The notes beneath the pieces are model-generated. The model had not been told where the DNA came from and did not search any database. It saw only the letters and a list, made by a program, of their open reading frames with translations. A DNA stretch of 64,000 bases from assembly GCF_036588685.1 (NCBI RefSeq), contig NC_086374.1, positions 89,212,059 through 89,276,058 of the forward strand, written 5' to 3'. This document shows positions 51,601 to 59,639 of the stretch, in pieces; position 1 is the stretch's first letter, and each line of letters opens with the position of its first letter. The position numbers and the translations under genes are program-made. This DNA is from Mytilus trossulus (taxonomy: Eukaryota > Mollusca > Bivalvia > Mytilida > Mytilidae).

Positions 51601-53508
51601 TCACTATTAATATCCCTTGTTTATCACTATAATGGTTTAAATATGCACCTTGGCTTTAAACAGCTTTTATTTAATCAATATTGTCTTTAAAGTCTTTATA
51701 TATCATATAATTGTTCATGGATTAATATCATGTTATTAATTTTCAGTGTGCTATTTGGAGCCTGATCGAGGAAGTGGTAATGAAGGGTTTGAGCAGTGGT
51801 ATTTTGATTATTCTACTCAGTCCTGTCAAAAGATTATATATGGAGGAAGTGGTGGAAACCAAAACAGATTCCATGACGAAGACTCCTGTGTAGCTACTTG
51901 TAAAGACAAAAGTGTAACCGGATCAGGTAAGTGTTCGTTTCTGTGTAGCCACTTGTAAAGACAAGAGTGTATCCGGATCAGGTAAGTGTTCGTTCCTGTG
52001 TAGCCACTTGTAAAGACAAGAGTGTAAACGGATCAGGTAAATGTTCGTTTCTGTGTACCAACTTGTAAAGACTAAAAGTGCTATCGGATCAGGTAAGTGT
52101 GTGTTTCCGTGTAGCCACTTGTACAGACTCACATGTTACTGAATGTTTTTCTATCAGACATTGTAAACAGTGTGGAATTATAACATCGCCTATCATTCAT
52201 GAACTCCAATGACCCCAACATCCATTGAACATTGTCATGTGTGGTTAATGAGCTAATATTTCTCCTTAGGTTGTCATCTGTGGCGAATAATTCCATCTTA
52301 ATACTTCTTTTATCATTGTCCTTTGTGGCGTATGACCCAAATTCTTTCAAATATGGTCACCTGTGGCGATTGACCTCAGCTACCTTCAAACATTGTCACC
52401 TGTGGCGAATGATACCATCGTTCTTCGAACATTGTAAATGTGGCGAATGCTCAATCTTTTTCAAGAACATGGTCACCGTCGTTACTAAAAGAAGGATAAT
52501 TTACACATAAACAATTAGGACCAAATACAACTACAATTTGTAATATTAGTACATGTGTTCTGCTCGTTTTATTGCAATCAGTTGGGTAAAATAGGCAGAT
52601 ACTTCACCATAACTAGAACGAAATGCAATAACATAATTAAAAAAAAAAATAGGGCCGGTAATGTTGAACCTAGGACAATTAAAAAAGTATATTTTGACTT
52701 ATGAGTTTGATATCCATATAGTAACTTTCGACTATCTTTTTGATGGTGCTTCGTGTTGTCATTGGACAAAAATGCTATTATAAGAGCAGCATTTTGTTGT
52801 AACAATCGTTACTCGTCCTTGGAATAAAAAAAACCATAAAAATATGCCTTTCTACAGTTTGTAGTACGTACAATCTGTAGATAGTATAGTGCATGTAGCA
52901 AGTCAACTTCTTAATTTGTTGAAATGTCTTTCTCATATTTTACAGCGTATCACTTACAACTAGTACTATAAAAGTTATCATTCGGGTTTTTTTAACTACC
53001 ACATTGATTTTTAATGTTGCATCTCTGTCTATTACATTCTTCAAAATTCCAAATACCGGAAAACACAGGAGAACATGTGTTTGACTTATTTCTAATTATT
53101 CTACTGCAGTGTGTACCTTACCGAAAGCTGATGGTTCTGGTTGGGATCATTTAGAGAGATATTACTACAATAAGGGAACAGGTGCTTGTGAACAGTTTTA
53201 TTACAAAGGACAAGGTGGAAATGAAAACTGCTTCACATCTCAAAAGGAATGTGACTACACCACACAGTTTTGTAAAAAATATACTCCTCCAACTCAAGGT
53301 AAGATATAAATATATAAACAAATTGAAATTTCTTCATGTTTGACTGTTTCTGTTCTGAAAAATGAATATGTTCAGATACACAATAAAACAACGACTTCGT
53401 TGGTGAGACTTTGAATACAGAACAATATTTGGTGAAGTCAAAGTAGGATGTCTTTGGGTTTTTTTTTTTCATCTTCTTCTTTTTTTTTATAATCATCTCT
53501 TTTGTTTT

Positions 53509-53562
<54 letters not shown>

Positions 53563-56500
53563 TATCATAACGAGGCAGTGTTTTTATTGTATAATTTAAC
53601 ACTAAAAGAGTTCTGTTAATATTGTGTGTTTCTGATTTTAGCTTGTTATATGGACAAAGACAGCGGATACAGCATGGGACATACAGCACCTACAACATAT
53701 TGGTATTTTGACTGGAACAAAAAACAATGCAACACGTTCATACATTATGGCTTCGGTGGTAATGACAATGTATTCTTTACAAAAGAGGATTGCGAACATT
53801 TATGTGGGTCATTCAAACCGTCCCCTGATGGTAAGTCGATCCTAACATTTCTGTGGTTCATTTAAACCGTCCCCCGATGGTAAGTCGATCCTTAAATTTA
53901 TGAGATTTCATTTTGAACAATCGCTTATTAAATGACTGATCGCCATTTGTTCCTTATCTATTTCACGACAAGAAGTTTCAGCAACAACAACATACATTTT
54001 TTTAATTCATATTTCTAAACATATATTTTTTCTGTCTTTAAATATATTACCTAAATCTTCTATTGTGTCCTTATCTTTCCAAAAATGAAAATAATTATCT
54101 ATGGAATCAATGTAGATTGCGTTTAAACATTTTTTTCTTTCACTATCACCAGGATTACTCAAATACAAAATTATGAGCAACAAGGGTGTATATTAACTTG
54201 AAAACATTCAACAACATCTCCGATTTTGGTGTAACAGAGAATTGTTTTAAAATGTCTGTTTCATTTGTTTACAGTTTGTTCATTGCCTTTTGAAACCGGA
54301 AATTGTCATCAGAGAATAAAAAGATATTACTTCGATAACTATTTAAAGACATGTAGGGAATTTATATTCACTGGTTGTTTTGAGAATGGAAACAATTTCT
54401 TAACGAAATCAGACTGTGAATCCTTATGTGGAAGCTTTACACCTCAACTCACTGGTAGGTCATCTACATTACGATTGTTTATATTTTTTCTATTCTAAAC
54501 TAATTGTTTTTGATGAATATAGAAACACTTTAATTATGAGACTAGTTCTCTTCCTAGTAGCCAACAAAGGACCCTGTGACGGGGGCTACGATTTTTTTAG
54601 TTTGCGATTTTGAAAGTTATAGACCATCTCATTTGCAGAGATCATATATCCATTTCCTTCTATAGTACGTAACACTACACTCAATATGACGAGATCACGT
54701 TTAGAGAAGTATTGCGAAGCACGTATGGAACGTATATCAACTATGTGATGGAGATTGATTTAAAGTATGGAACAACATCTAATAAGAACTAAAAAAGAAG
54801 CAAGAAAAGATTATACCTTTTGTCAGAGATATTATATTAAAAAAAAAACCAGAAAATTATTTTTATTTTTTTTTCTCTCAAAAGTATGAACTATAATGTG
54901 AAGTAAGTGTCTGTATTTTGCTTTGTTGTTACGGGTAAAGACGTAAAATTTATCTTGTCTAGGAACCGTTGTTAATGAAATGATGTTAGTGCACAGATGC
55001 CAATAAATTTGATTGATATCAGCATACTGAAACGAAACTGAAGTTAATATTTTTTAACACATAAGGTTGAACAAGTAATAAGTATGCAATATAAAGGTAA
55101 CAGTAGTATACCGCTGTTCAAAACTCATAAATCCATGGACAAAAAATAAAATCGGGGTAACAAACTAAAACTGAGGGAAACGCATTAAATACAAGAGGAG
55201 AACAACGACACAACACTAAAATGCAACACACACAGAAACAGACAAAATCCCACGAAAATAAGAAATATAACATCAATACAATTTTATGACAAGAGAACTG
55301 ATTTGACGAAAAAATAGGAAAAGGTAAGATATAGAAAAGAAATGATGCAAATTGAAAACAGAAACACTATCTTTTTTCAGTTTGTGATCTCCAAAGAGAC
55401 GCAGGAAACGGCTATTATAAGCAAAGACTTTTCTATTACAACAAAGTGACCAAGAGTTGTGAAATATTCGATTACACCGGTCAGGGAGGAAACGGGAATA
55501 GATTCGGCACCTATAGTGACTGTTTTAACACCTGTGTTCATACCGACCATAGCGGTGAGTTTAAATCATGCATTTTGTAAACTTTCATACGCATACAACT
55601 GTATTTGCAATGTATAATATGTTGCTATTTTTTTTGGGGGGGGGGGGGATTTGCATTGCTGGTTTATGCCACAAGCCATCAGTTAATGGTTTTGATCTTT
55701 AAAAAACAAAACACATGAGACGGGTGTTATTCAAAAACACCTTTAATGGAAATAAACATATATGAAAGGAACATAACTACTTTTTTTGGTACAAATGTAC
55801 TTAAAATAAGTTCATGTGTTTTAGTTTCCTTTACATACACTAAGCCTATATATATCAGATGATTGCTCTTGTCACTTGCACATTCATATGTGTCTTGTCA
55901 TGTTTCTGTTAAGACCACTCTGACATGTATACATGTCCTGACGTTGATTAGGGTGACTGTCGACAATAATTGAAAAAGTTATTCTCACACGATTGTGAGT
56001 AAGCGTTTGATAAGTGGACTGTCGATAATTATTGATTGTTTTCCCTATTTTCTCCACTAATTGAAAGTCAGAGTCTAATATAAAACATATGCATACAAGA
56101 TGTTTTTACCACAGATTGTTAGTGTTCAATTGTGGGTCTATCAGTTATAATTGAATAGTTTTAAGATTGCGAGTCACCTTTAAAAGTGAGTCTTTCTGTA
56201 ATTATCAAACTGCTTTAAGATTCCGATTCACCTTTCAATAGGATGTATGTCACTGTTTTTTTTTATGTTTCTTTTAAAATACTTGTAAGTAAGAGTTTGA
56301 CAGGGGACTATCAATAACTATCTAATACTAATCCATTTGTTTTGAACAATAAAATATGTTTAAATTAAAAAATAAATTATCTAATACTTCTCTCTACAGA
56401 TTGTGAGTCAGAATTCGATAGAGGATCTGGTAATGATTATCTGATACAATACTATTATCACAAAAACCTCAAAGAATGTTATAAGTTCGCTTACAAGGGA

Positions 56501-56563
56501 ACTGGAGGAAACAATAATAGATTTCCTGACAAGGCATCATGTGAGAAAAAGTGCAAAGCTTAA
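33575..56563 (+). CDS. Papilin-like secreted TSP1/Kunitz/lustrin-domain protein (21 exons)
   Basis: Joining 21 exons gives a continuous frame of 3453 bp (1150 residues). Order: signal peptide (residues 1-19), Kunitz-type K1 (23-94), eight TSP1 repeats (95-544), one lustrin-type Cys-rich domain (545-602), then nine Kunitz-type domains K2-K10 (603-1150). From exon 3 on every intron is phase 1, so each domain is a symmetrical module. TSP1 plus serial Kunitz domains is the papilin architecture; the lustrin-type domain between them is reminiscent of molluscan nacre proteins. The protein should be secreted and act in extracellular matrix (shell, byssus, cuticle or basement membrane); which one is not shown. 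TSP1 domains 2-8 have the WxxW and CSx(S/T)CG motifs expected for C-mannosylation and O-fucosylation. Seven Kunitz domains lack Cys14 and Cys38, and none has Lys/Arg at P1, so classical trypsin inhibition is unlikely. A TRIM-like gene lies in intron 4 on the other strand. Confidence 0.88.
34117..34138 (+). CDS. Papilin-like gene exon 2: 22-bp microexon
   Basis: Acceptor 'tttctttctttcag', donor T|gtaagt. It encodes VKAGSIN plus one base, completes the signal peptide (likely cleavage after Ala18 or Gly19) and changes the phase from 0 to 1. Confidence 0.7.
35044..35225 (-). repeat. Interspersed repeat family F in intron 2
   Basis: Reverse copy from 'gtgagaggttgagcttact' to 'gaagttcggtatttttgtt'. 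It ends about 95 bp before exon 3, and open sequence upstream of 35319 belongs to it. Confidence 0.65.
35319..35534 (+). CDS. Papilin-like gene exon 3: Kunitz-type domain K1
   Basis: Begins Cys-Cys-Ser-Leu-Pro. Spacing follows Kunitz (C-x8-G-x15-C-x7-D), with Gly at position 14 and Asp at 38 in place of the Cys pair. The GGNGNCF motif carries an extra Cys at about position 43, and there is an extra Cys just before Cys5, so an alternative pairing is possible. Phase 1-1. Confidence 0.85.
35561..35724. mobile_element. Nested palindromic element with 10-bp target duplication
   Basis: The 164-bp insert reads almost identically on both strands. It starts CAATCTAATTGAAATGTTGA and ends with its exact complement. 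Inside, two hairpins centred on GAGCTC (about 35613) and GAGCTAAT (about 35676) repeat the same arm 'tactgcatat'. A perfect direct repeat GAAAGATTAA flanks it (35551-35560 and 35725-35734). Target duplications of 9-11 bp with long inverted repeats suggest a Mutator-like (MULE) derivative. It lies just 26 bp after the donor of exon 3. Confidence 0.85.
36239..36391 (+). CDS. Papilin-like gene exon 4: divergent TSP1 domain 1
   Basis: Encodes 51 residues. It keeps WSDWSAW and the [10 protein letters not shown] part but has lost the CSxTCG motif (reads PCNQNGFT) and the last Cys pair, leaving four Cys. It is the most diverged TSP1 unit and lies before a 6-kb intron. Phase 1-1, acceptor 'ttttcaatttcag'. 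Confidence 0.82.
36888..36966 (+). repeat. Interspersed repeat family A, 5' part
   Basis: Contains 'gaagatgtggtattattgcc' and 'caaaatgacacagacattaa'. Truncated. Confidence 0.75.
37334..38155. mobile_element. Possible TTAA-type element, interrupted by family A'
   Basis: The ends cttaaagaggcact (37334-37347) and agtgcccctttaag (38142-38155) are near-perfect inverted repeats containing TTAA. Inside lie a family A' copy (37395-37560, minus) and a perfect 28-bp palindrome at 37986-38013 ('gaattattcacttgc' and its complement). There is no ORF. It is weaker than the other elements because the ends are short. Confidence 0.45.
38600..38740 (-). repeat. Interspersed repeat family F, partial
   Basis: Contains 'gtaccaagtcaggaatatga' and 'cggagttcagtactttt'. 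It lies in intron 4 of the papilin-like gene, just past the 3' end of the nested gene. Confidence 0.65.
38884..38889 (-). terminator. Polyadenylation signal of the nested TRIM-like gene
   Basis: AATAAA on the minus strand, about 46 bp after the final TGA (38935). Confidence 0.5.
38935..40626 (-). pseudogene. TRIM2/3-like B-box NHL gene with one in-frame stop
   Basis: An intronless frame on the minus strand runs 564 codons from ATG (40626) to TGA (38935), broken by a single in-frame TAA at 39520-39522 after ...KMCTSP. Domains: first B-box-like zinc motif ([20 protein letters not shown], residues 8-45), second B-box ([21 protein letters not shown], about 70-110), coiled coil (about 120-215), linker, then an NHL/WD-like beta-propeller (about 320-563, e.g. 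[19 protein letters not shown] and DPRG-type repeat [18 protein letters not shown]). There is no RING at the N-terminus. Such RING-less B-box genes are expanded in bivalves. The reading frame continues cleanly after the stop with no frameshift, so the lesion is recent, polymorphic, or a sequence error. If translated to the stop, a 368-residue protein without most of the propeller results. It lies in intron 4 of the papilin-like gene, on the opposite strand. Confidence 0.85.
42384..42554 (+). CDS. Papilin-like gene exon 5: TSP1 domain 2
   Basis: 171 bp, 57 residues, phase 1-1. Motifs [15 protein letters not shown], and [12 protein letters not shown] give a canonical six-Cys TSP1. Confidence 0.92.
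42870..43220 (-). mobile_element. Retroelement relic: RT scrap plus family C tail
   Basis: On the minus strand, a decayed RT end (43080-43220, matching the VDRYGI region of the copy at 62545) is followed by the family C tail (42870-43040). This is the same order as in the larger copies, so it is a 5'-truncated insertion in intron 5. Confidence 0.65.
43619..43789 (+). CDS. Papilin-like gene exon 6: TSP1 domain 3
   Basis: 171 bp, phase 1-1. [18 protein letters not shown] and [12 protein letters not shown] give a canonical six-Cys TSP1. Confidence 0.92.
44424..44594 (+). CDS. Papilin-like gene exon 7: TSP1 domain 4
   Basis: 171 bp, phase 1-1. It has [15 protein letters not shown]: a Cys two residues before the first canonical Cys gives seven Cys in the domain. 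Confidence 0.92.
45406..45576 (+). CDS. Papilin-like gene exon 8: TSP1 domain 5
   Basis: 171 bp, phase 1-1. [15 protein letters not shown] with the extra Cys. It is nearly identical to exons 9 and 10 over its first 35 residues. Confidence 0.92.
45685..45885 (+). repeat. Interspersed repeat family A, near full length
   Basis: From 'aaagaagatgtggtatgat' to 'acgagaaaattaacggcc'. It is the most complete copy in the window and lies in intron 8. Confidence 0.82.
46600..46770 (+). CDS. Papilin-like gene exon 9: TSP1 domain 6
   Basis: 171 bp, phase 1-1. Shares [18 protein letters not shown] with exon 8 and [21 protein letters not shown] sequence with exon 10, so it is a recent duplicate. The extra Cys is present. 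Flanking intron sequence after the exon also resembles that of exon 8. Confidence 0.92.
47614..47784 (+). CDS. Papilin-like gene exon 10: TSP1 domain 7
   Basis: 171 bp, phase 1-1. [19 protein letters not shown] with the extra Cys. It ends NEGHCG before the donor gtaaga. Confidence 0.92.
48056..48290 (+). repeat. Interspersed repeat family F in intron 10
   Basis: A forward copy containing 'aatactgaactccgagga' and 'ttgtatgacagttgcatc'. It ends about 65 bp before exon 11. Confidence 0.75.
48354..48524 (+). CDS. Papilin-like gene exon 11: TSP1 domain 8
   Basis: 171 bp, phase 1-1. [17 protein letters not shown]: the canonical Cys set plus a Cys in the Trp ladder at a different place than in exons 7-10. 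It ends YVETCI. Confidence 0.92.
49002..49175 (+). CDS. Papilin-like gene exon 12: lustrin-type cysteine-rich domain
   Basis: 174 bp, phase 1-1. [18 protein letters not shown] and RYCCPY are the landmarks of the lustrin cysteine-rich repeat seen in molluscan nacre and other invertebrate matrix proteins. It has seven Cys, one more than the usual six. Confidence 0.8.
49777..49962 (+). CDS. Papilin-like gene exon 13: Kunitz domain K2 (six Cys)
   Basis: 186 bp, phase 1-1. [21 protein letters not shown] and ECEKRC give all six Kunitz Cys, with 16 instead of 15 residues between Cys14 and Cys30. P1 is Gln. Confidence 0.92.
50427..50630 (+). CDS. Papilin-like gene exon 14: Kunitz domain K3 (six Cys plus one)
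   Basis: 204 bp, phase 1-1. Enlarged N-terminal loop [15 protein letters not shown] with an additional Cys. [11 protein letters not shown] and TCESVC are canonical. P1 is Phe. Confidence 0.9.
51178..51357 (+). CDS. Papilin-like gene exon 15: Kunitz-type domain K4 without Cys14/Cys38
   Basis: 180 bp, phase 1-1. Spacing C-x8-G-x15-C-x7-T-x12-C-x3-C: exact Kunitz spacing with Gly14 and Thr38 ([11 protein letters not shown]). The 3' exon end and donor are duplicated 59 bp downstream (51393-51430). Confidence 0.9.
51747..51926 (+). CDS. Papilin-like gene exon 16: Kunitz-type domain K5 without Cys14/Cys38
   Basis: 180 bp, phase 1-1. Gly14 and Ser38 ([11 protein letters not shown]). It is followed by three further 55-bp copies of its own 3' end. 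Confidence 0.9.
51885..52128 (+). repeat. 55-bp tandem repeat of an exon/intron border
   Basis: Four units, with 'ggatcaggtaa' at 51920, 51975, 52030 and 52086. Each holds the last 35-40 bases of exon 16 and a donor (cag|gtaagt, gtaaat in unit 3). The first is the donor used in the predicted transcript. A 55-bp period is not a multiple of three, so use of a later donor would shift the frame. Confidence 0.9.
52230..52485. repeat. Degenerate 38-45 bp tandem array
   Basis: 'tgtggcgaat' or close variants recur at about 52279, 52324, 52362, 52401 and 52439, each preceded by 'cattgtcac'-like sequence. It is in intron 16 and non-coding. Confidence 0.7.
53110..53298 (+). CDS. Papilin-like gene exon 17: Kunitz-type domain K6 without Cys14/Cys38
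   Basis: 189 bp, phase 1-1. Gly14 and Gln38 ([11 protein letters not shown]). As in K1, an extra Cys appears at about position 43. The last Cys pair is spaced C-x6-C instead of C-x3-C. Five Cys in all. Confidence 0.88.
53511..53562. repeat. (AAT)n microsatellite
   Basis: About 17 uninterrupted AAT units in intron 17, preceded by T-rich runs. On the minus strand it gives a meaningless poly-Leu frame. Confidence 0.95.
53642..53830 (+). CDS. Papilin-like gene exon 18: Kunitz-type domain K7 without Cys14/Cys38
   Basis: 189 bp, phase 1-1. Ser14 and Phe38 ([11 protein letters not shown]), with three extra residues before Cys30. The exon end (from 'tcattcaaaccgtcc') and its donor are duplicated 49 bp downstream (to about 53892). 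Confidence 0.88.
54275..54454 (+). CDS. Papilin-like gene exon 19: Kunitz domain K8 (six Cys)
   Basis: 180 bp, phase 1-1. C-x8-C-x15-C-x7-C-x12-C-x3-C, the exact canonical spacing ([21 protein letters not shown]). P1 is His. Confidence 0.92.
55106..55285 (+). repeat. Interspersed repeat family B in intron 19
   Basis: Contains 'gtataccgctgttcaaaact' and 'cacaacactaaaatgcaaca', close to the copy at 12427. Confidence 0.78.
55381..55554 (+). CDS. Papilin-like gene exon 20: Kunitz-type domain K9 without Cys14/Cys38
   Basis: 174 bp, phase 1-1. Gly14 and Gln38 ([11 protein letters not shown]), four Cys, exact Kunitz spacing. Confidence 0.9.
56400..56563 (+). CDS. Papilin-like gene exon 21: Kunitz-type domain K10 and stop
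   Basis: 164 bp. Gly14 and Thr38 ([11 protein letters not shown]), four Cys; ends KKCKA-TAA directly after the domain. 'gtaggc' follows the stop, so a further 3'UTR exon is possible. Confidence 0.9.
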
Positions 56564-56885
56564 GGTAGGCGTCAATACTGCCAGACTATAGCAATACATG
56601 TTTACGCCGTAAACAGACAAAAAATGTCCATTTGATACAATTGAATTTTCAGGTTTGCCGTTTTTTTCTCGATTCTGAAATTTGTGTGCCGTTTTACGTG
56701 CCTTCGAAAGTCTCCCGTCAATTCATCCTTATTCTTTAATGATTTATGCAAAGAATTCGTTAAATTGTATTTGGTGTATTAGCAGTTTATATTTCGATAT
56801 TAAACAACAATACAAAAGCAGGATTTTAATTTTGTTCACCAGACTTTGCGATTCGTCTACAATCAAAATTCGTTATTGATCCTCA

Positions 56886-56891
56886 AATAAA
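56886..56891 (+). terminator. Polyadenylation signal AATAAA of the papilin-like gene
   Basis: AATAAA in 'cctcaaataaattttatttt', about 320 bp after the stop. It is the first one after the stop. Confidence 0.5.
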
Positions 56892-59639
56892 TTTTATTTT
56901 CAAAGGACAAACAAGGTATGAAGTTTTAATTTCGTTAGGATGTTCCTAAATACAGCTTCCTAATCGTAATCTACTCCATGGTTGGAAATGCTTTATTATA
57001 TGTCGAAAATTGTTAACTTTTTAAAGTCAATTCAACACTATAGCTAACTACTTCGCTGGCAATACCACTGGGGAGTTGCTCACCAGCACTGACATCAACA
57101 AAATGATTTAAAATAATCATTAAATATATCAGGCTTATTTTTGTGTACGTCTAATGCAGGAAAATTTATAAAGCTAAAGGCTTCATAGGATTGCAAAATA
57201 CAAAATTGTGACGTTAAATTAATATAGTCGATACCTTAATTTGTGTTAACCAATCGTATGTATGGACAATCTATTTTATGCATCATCAAATTAAAATGTC
57301 TGCTGTTAGATTTTGGTATGAACTTACTTATTTCTCCTTAATTGTTTATACAGCATCATCAATATCTTAGCATGTTTTAATGAATATCTTGTGTTAAAGA
57401 TACCAAACGATTTTAATGATTTACGGATATAAAGACTGCAGCGAAGTATTTTTTCATTGAAGATTAACATAATATGTTCTATTATTTTTTTCAGATCAAT
57501 ATGGAAATTGAAAGGCTCATCTACCCTTACGACACGATCTACTTCAAAGACTTTTATCATTATATTAATTCATAGAATAAATTCTGCATTATCAACATTT
57601 TGTACATTAATAAGTCAGAATATTGAACTATCCTAATTGACAAAACCGGCTGCTGCAAAAGAATAGGCAGGACCCGCCCCAGTAATGCAAGTCGTTTTGT
57701 TAATGCTCGTTATTTCTCGTGATTTGTTAGGTAATTTATAAAACAACGACATTTTTTCCAAGATTTACTTTTTCTCAAGGAAGCATATAAACATGGTTGG
57801 TTTAAATAAAGGCAAAACTATAACTAAAGAGTTATATACAAAGAAAATGAGATGACAAGTGTAAACCCATTTATACCAAACTGGTCTTGTAAGGCTTGTT
57901 TTTTAACATTTATCCATTTGTGTTGCTATGAAAATAAGGAGATGTTGTATGATTGCCAAGGAGACAGTTATACGTCGGAGTCTAGATGACGTACATTTAA
58001 GTGAAAATGTTCTCGTTTCGAACATAACTGTTTTCTATATCGGTTTCAAACCTAAAATTATAGCTCTTCATCTTTTATATAAGCTTTGGATTTCAAATAT
58101 TTTGGCCACGAACATCACTGAAGAGACATATATTGTCGAAATGCGCATCTGGTGCAAGAAAATTGATACCGTTAATTTTATAAACTATTTTAACAACATG
58201 ACGGGTGCCTTGCGTGAAGCAAGATCTGCCTACCCCTCTTGAGCACCTGATATCACATCAGTTTTGTGTGTGGTTCTTGTTACTCAGTCTCTCTAGTTTT
58301 CTATGTTGTGTTATTTGTACTATTAATAATAATATAATATAATTTTATACCCCAGATGCACGTTTCGTTTACATAAGACTGATCGTCAGTGACGCTCAAA
58401 TAAAAACAGTTAGAAAGCCAAACAAGTACAAAGTTGATGAGCATTGATATCCCACAATTCAAAAAATGTGCCATATACGGCTAAGGTTATCTATGCCTGG
58501 GATAAGAAAATCCTTAGAATTTCGATTTATTTATACTTTCGCAAACAGTTAACTTGACCATATAATTACGTGCTATCAATATTATTTGTATTTTAATATT
58601 TCAATAGACAATCTGTGCAATAAAATACCACCCGATCACATAAAAAATAACACTACACCTGTCCCCATTTTATTTCCTTTACCAAATTACACATTATTGC
58701 ACTCAATAGTTTCATTCACAGGAGCGTATAAGGGGATGTAAAATTGTAAACCTCTTTTGTATTCATCGTCTCCATACGATATAATAACACTAGTCATGTT
58801 ATTACTTGAAACCTGTGAATCGTGAAATATTAACAAGTTAGATAAGTGGTAGACAAAGGCAAAAGTATTGAATTAAGTAAACCATCATCTAAAGAAGAAC
58901 CTCAGGTCGCTGATGGGTGCAGTTGATGATACGAGCCAGATGAACCAACACTGGTCATGTTATCGGATTGAATCAAGGATGTGTGGTCATGCAATCAGAA
59001 CCGCATTCCAAATATATGCCATACATCGTAAAAGAGGGACGAAAGATACCAAAGGGGCAGTCAAACTCATTATTCTAAAACAAACTGACAAAGCCATGGC
59101 TAAAAAGAAAAAAAACAAAACAATAGCACACATGACACAACATAGAAAACCAATTCTGCTCCACATGTGGCACCCGTCGTGTTGCTTATGTGATAACAAA
59201 TCCGGAAAAGAGTCTAATTTGGTTGGTCACTGACGAGTCTTATGTAGACGAAACGCGTGTCTGGAGTAGCCCAGTAGTCAACACTTTGGTGTTGACCTGA
59301 ATATCAATTACATGGTCATTTTCATAAATTTCCTGTTACAAAACTTTGAATTAAAAAAAAAACTAAGGATTTTATTATCCCAGGAATAGATTACCTTAGC
59401 CCGATTTTGCACATTTTTTTTGGAATTTTGGGTCCTCAATGCTATTCAACATTGTACTTCTTTGGCTATACAACTATTTTGATTTGAGCGTCACTAATGA
59501 GTATTATATAGATCGAAACGTGTGTCTGGCGTATTAAAGTATAATCCTGGTACTTTTGAAATCTGTTATGTGTAAAACTCATTACATAATTGGTTGATAA
59601 ATGAATAAGGTATTGACAATACACTCGGAAACTCAACCT
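56892..59639. other. Intergenic DNA with repeat fragments
   Basis: Holds a family D scrap (57040-57115), a patchwork of family A' start, family D end and family C tail (57930-58330), family D (58355-58530, minus; 59220-59570, plus) and family C (59030-59180, minus). No gene was recognised. Confidence 0.55.

Noticed and set aside
52129..52510. Frames on both strands within the degenerate array of intron 16
   Set aside because: They arise from the 38-45 bp repeat, with no conserved domain and no splice borders.
53438..53689. Minus-strand frame with a long poly-Leu run
   Set aside because: Product of the (AAT)n microsatellite read backwards.
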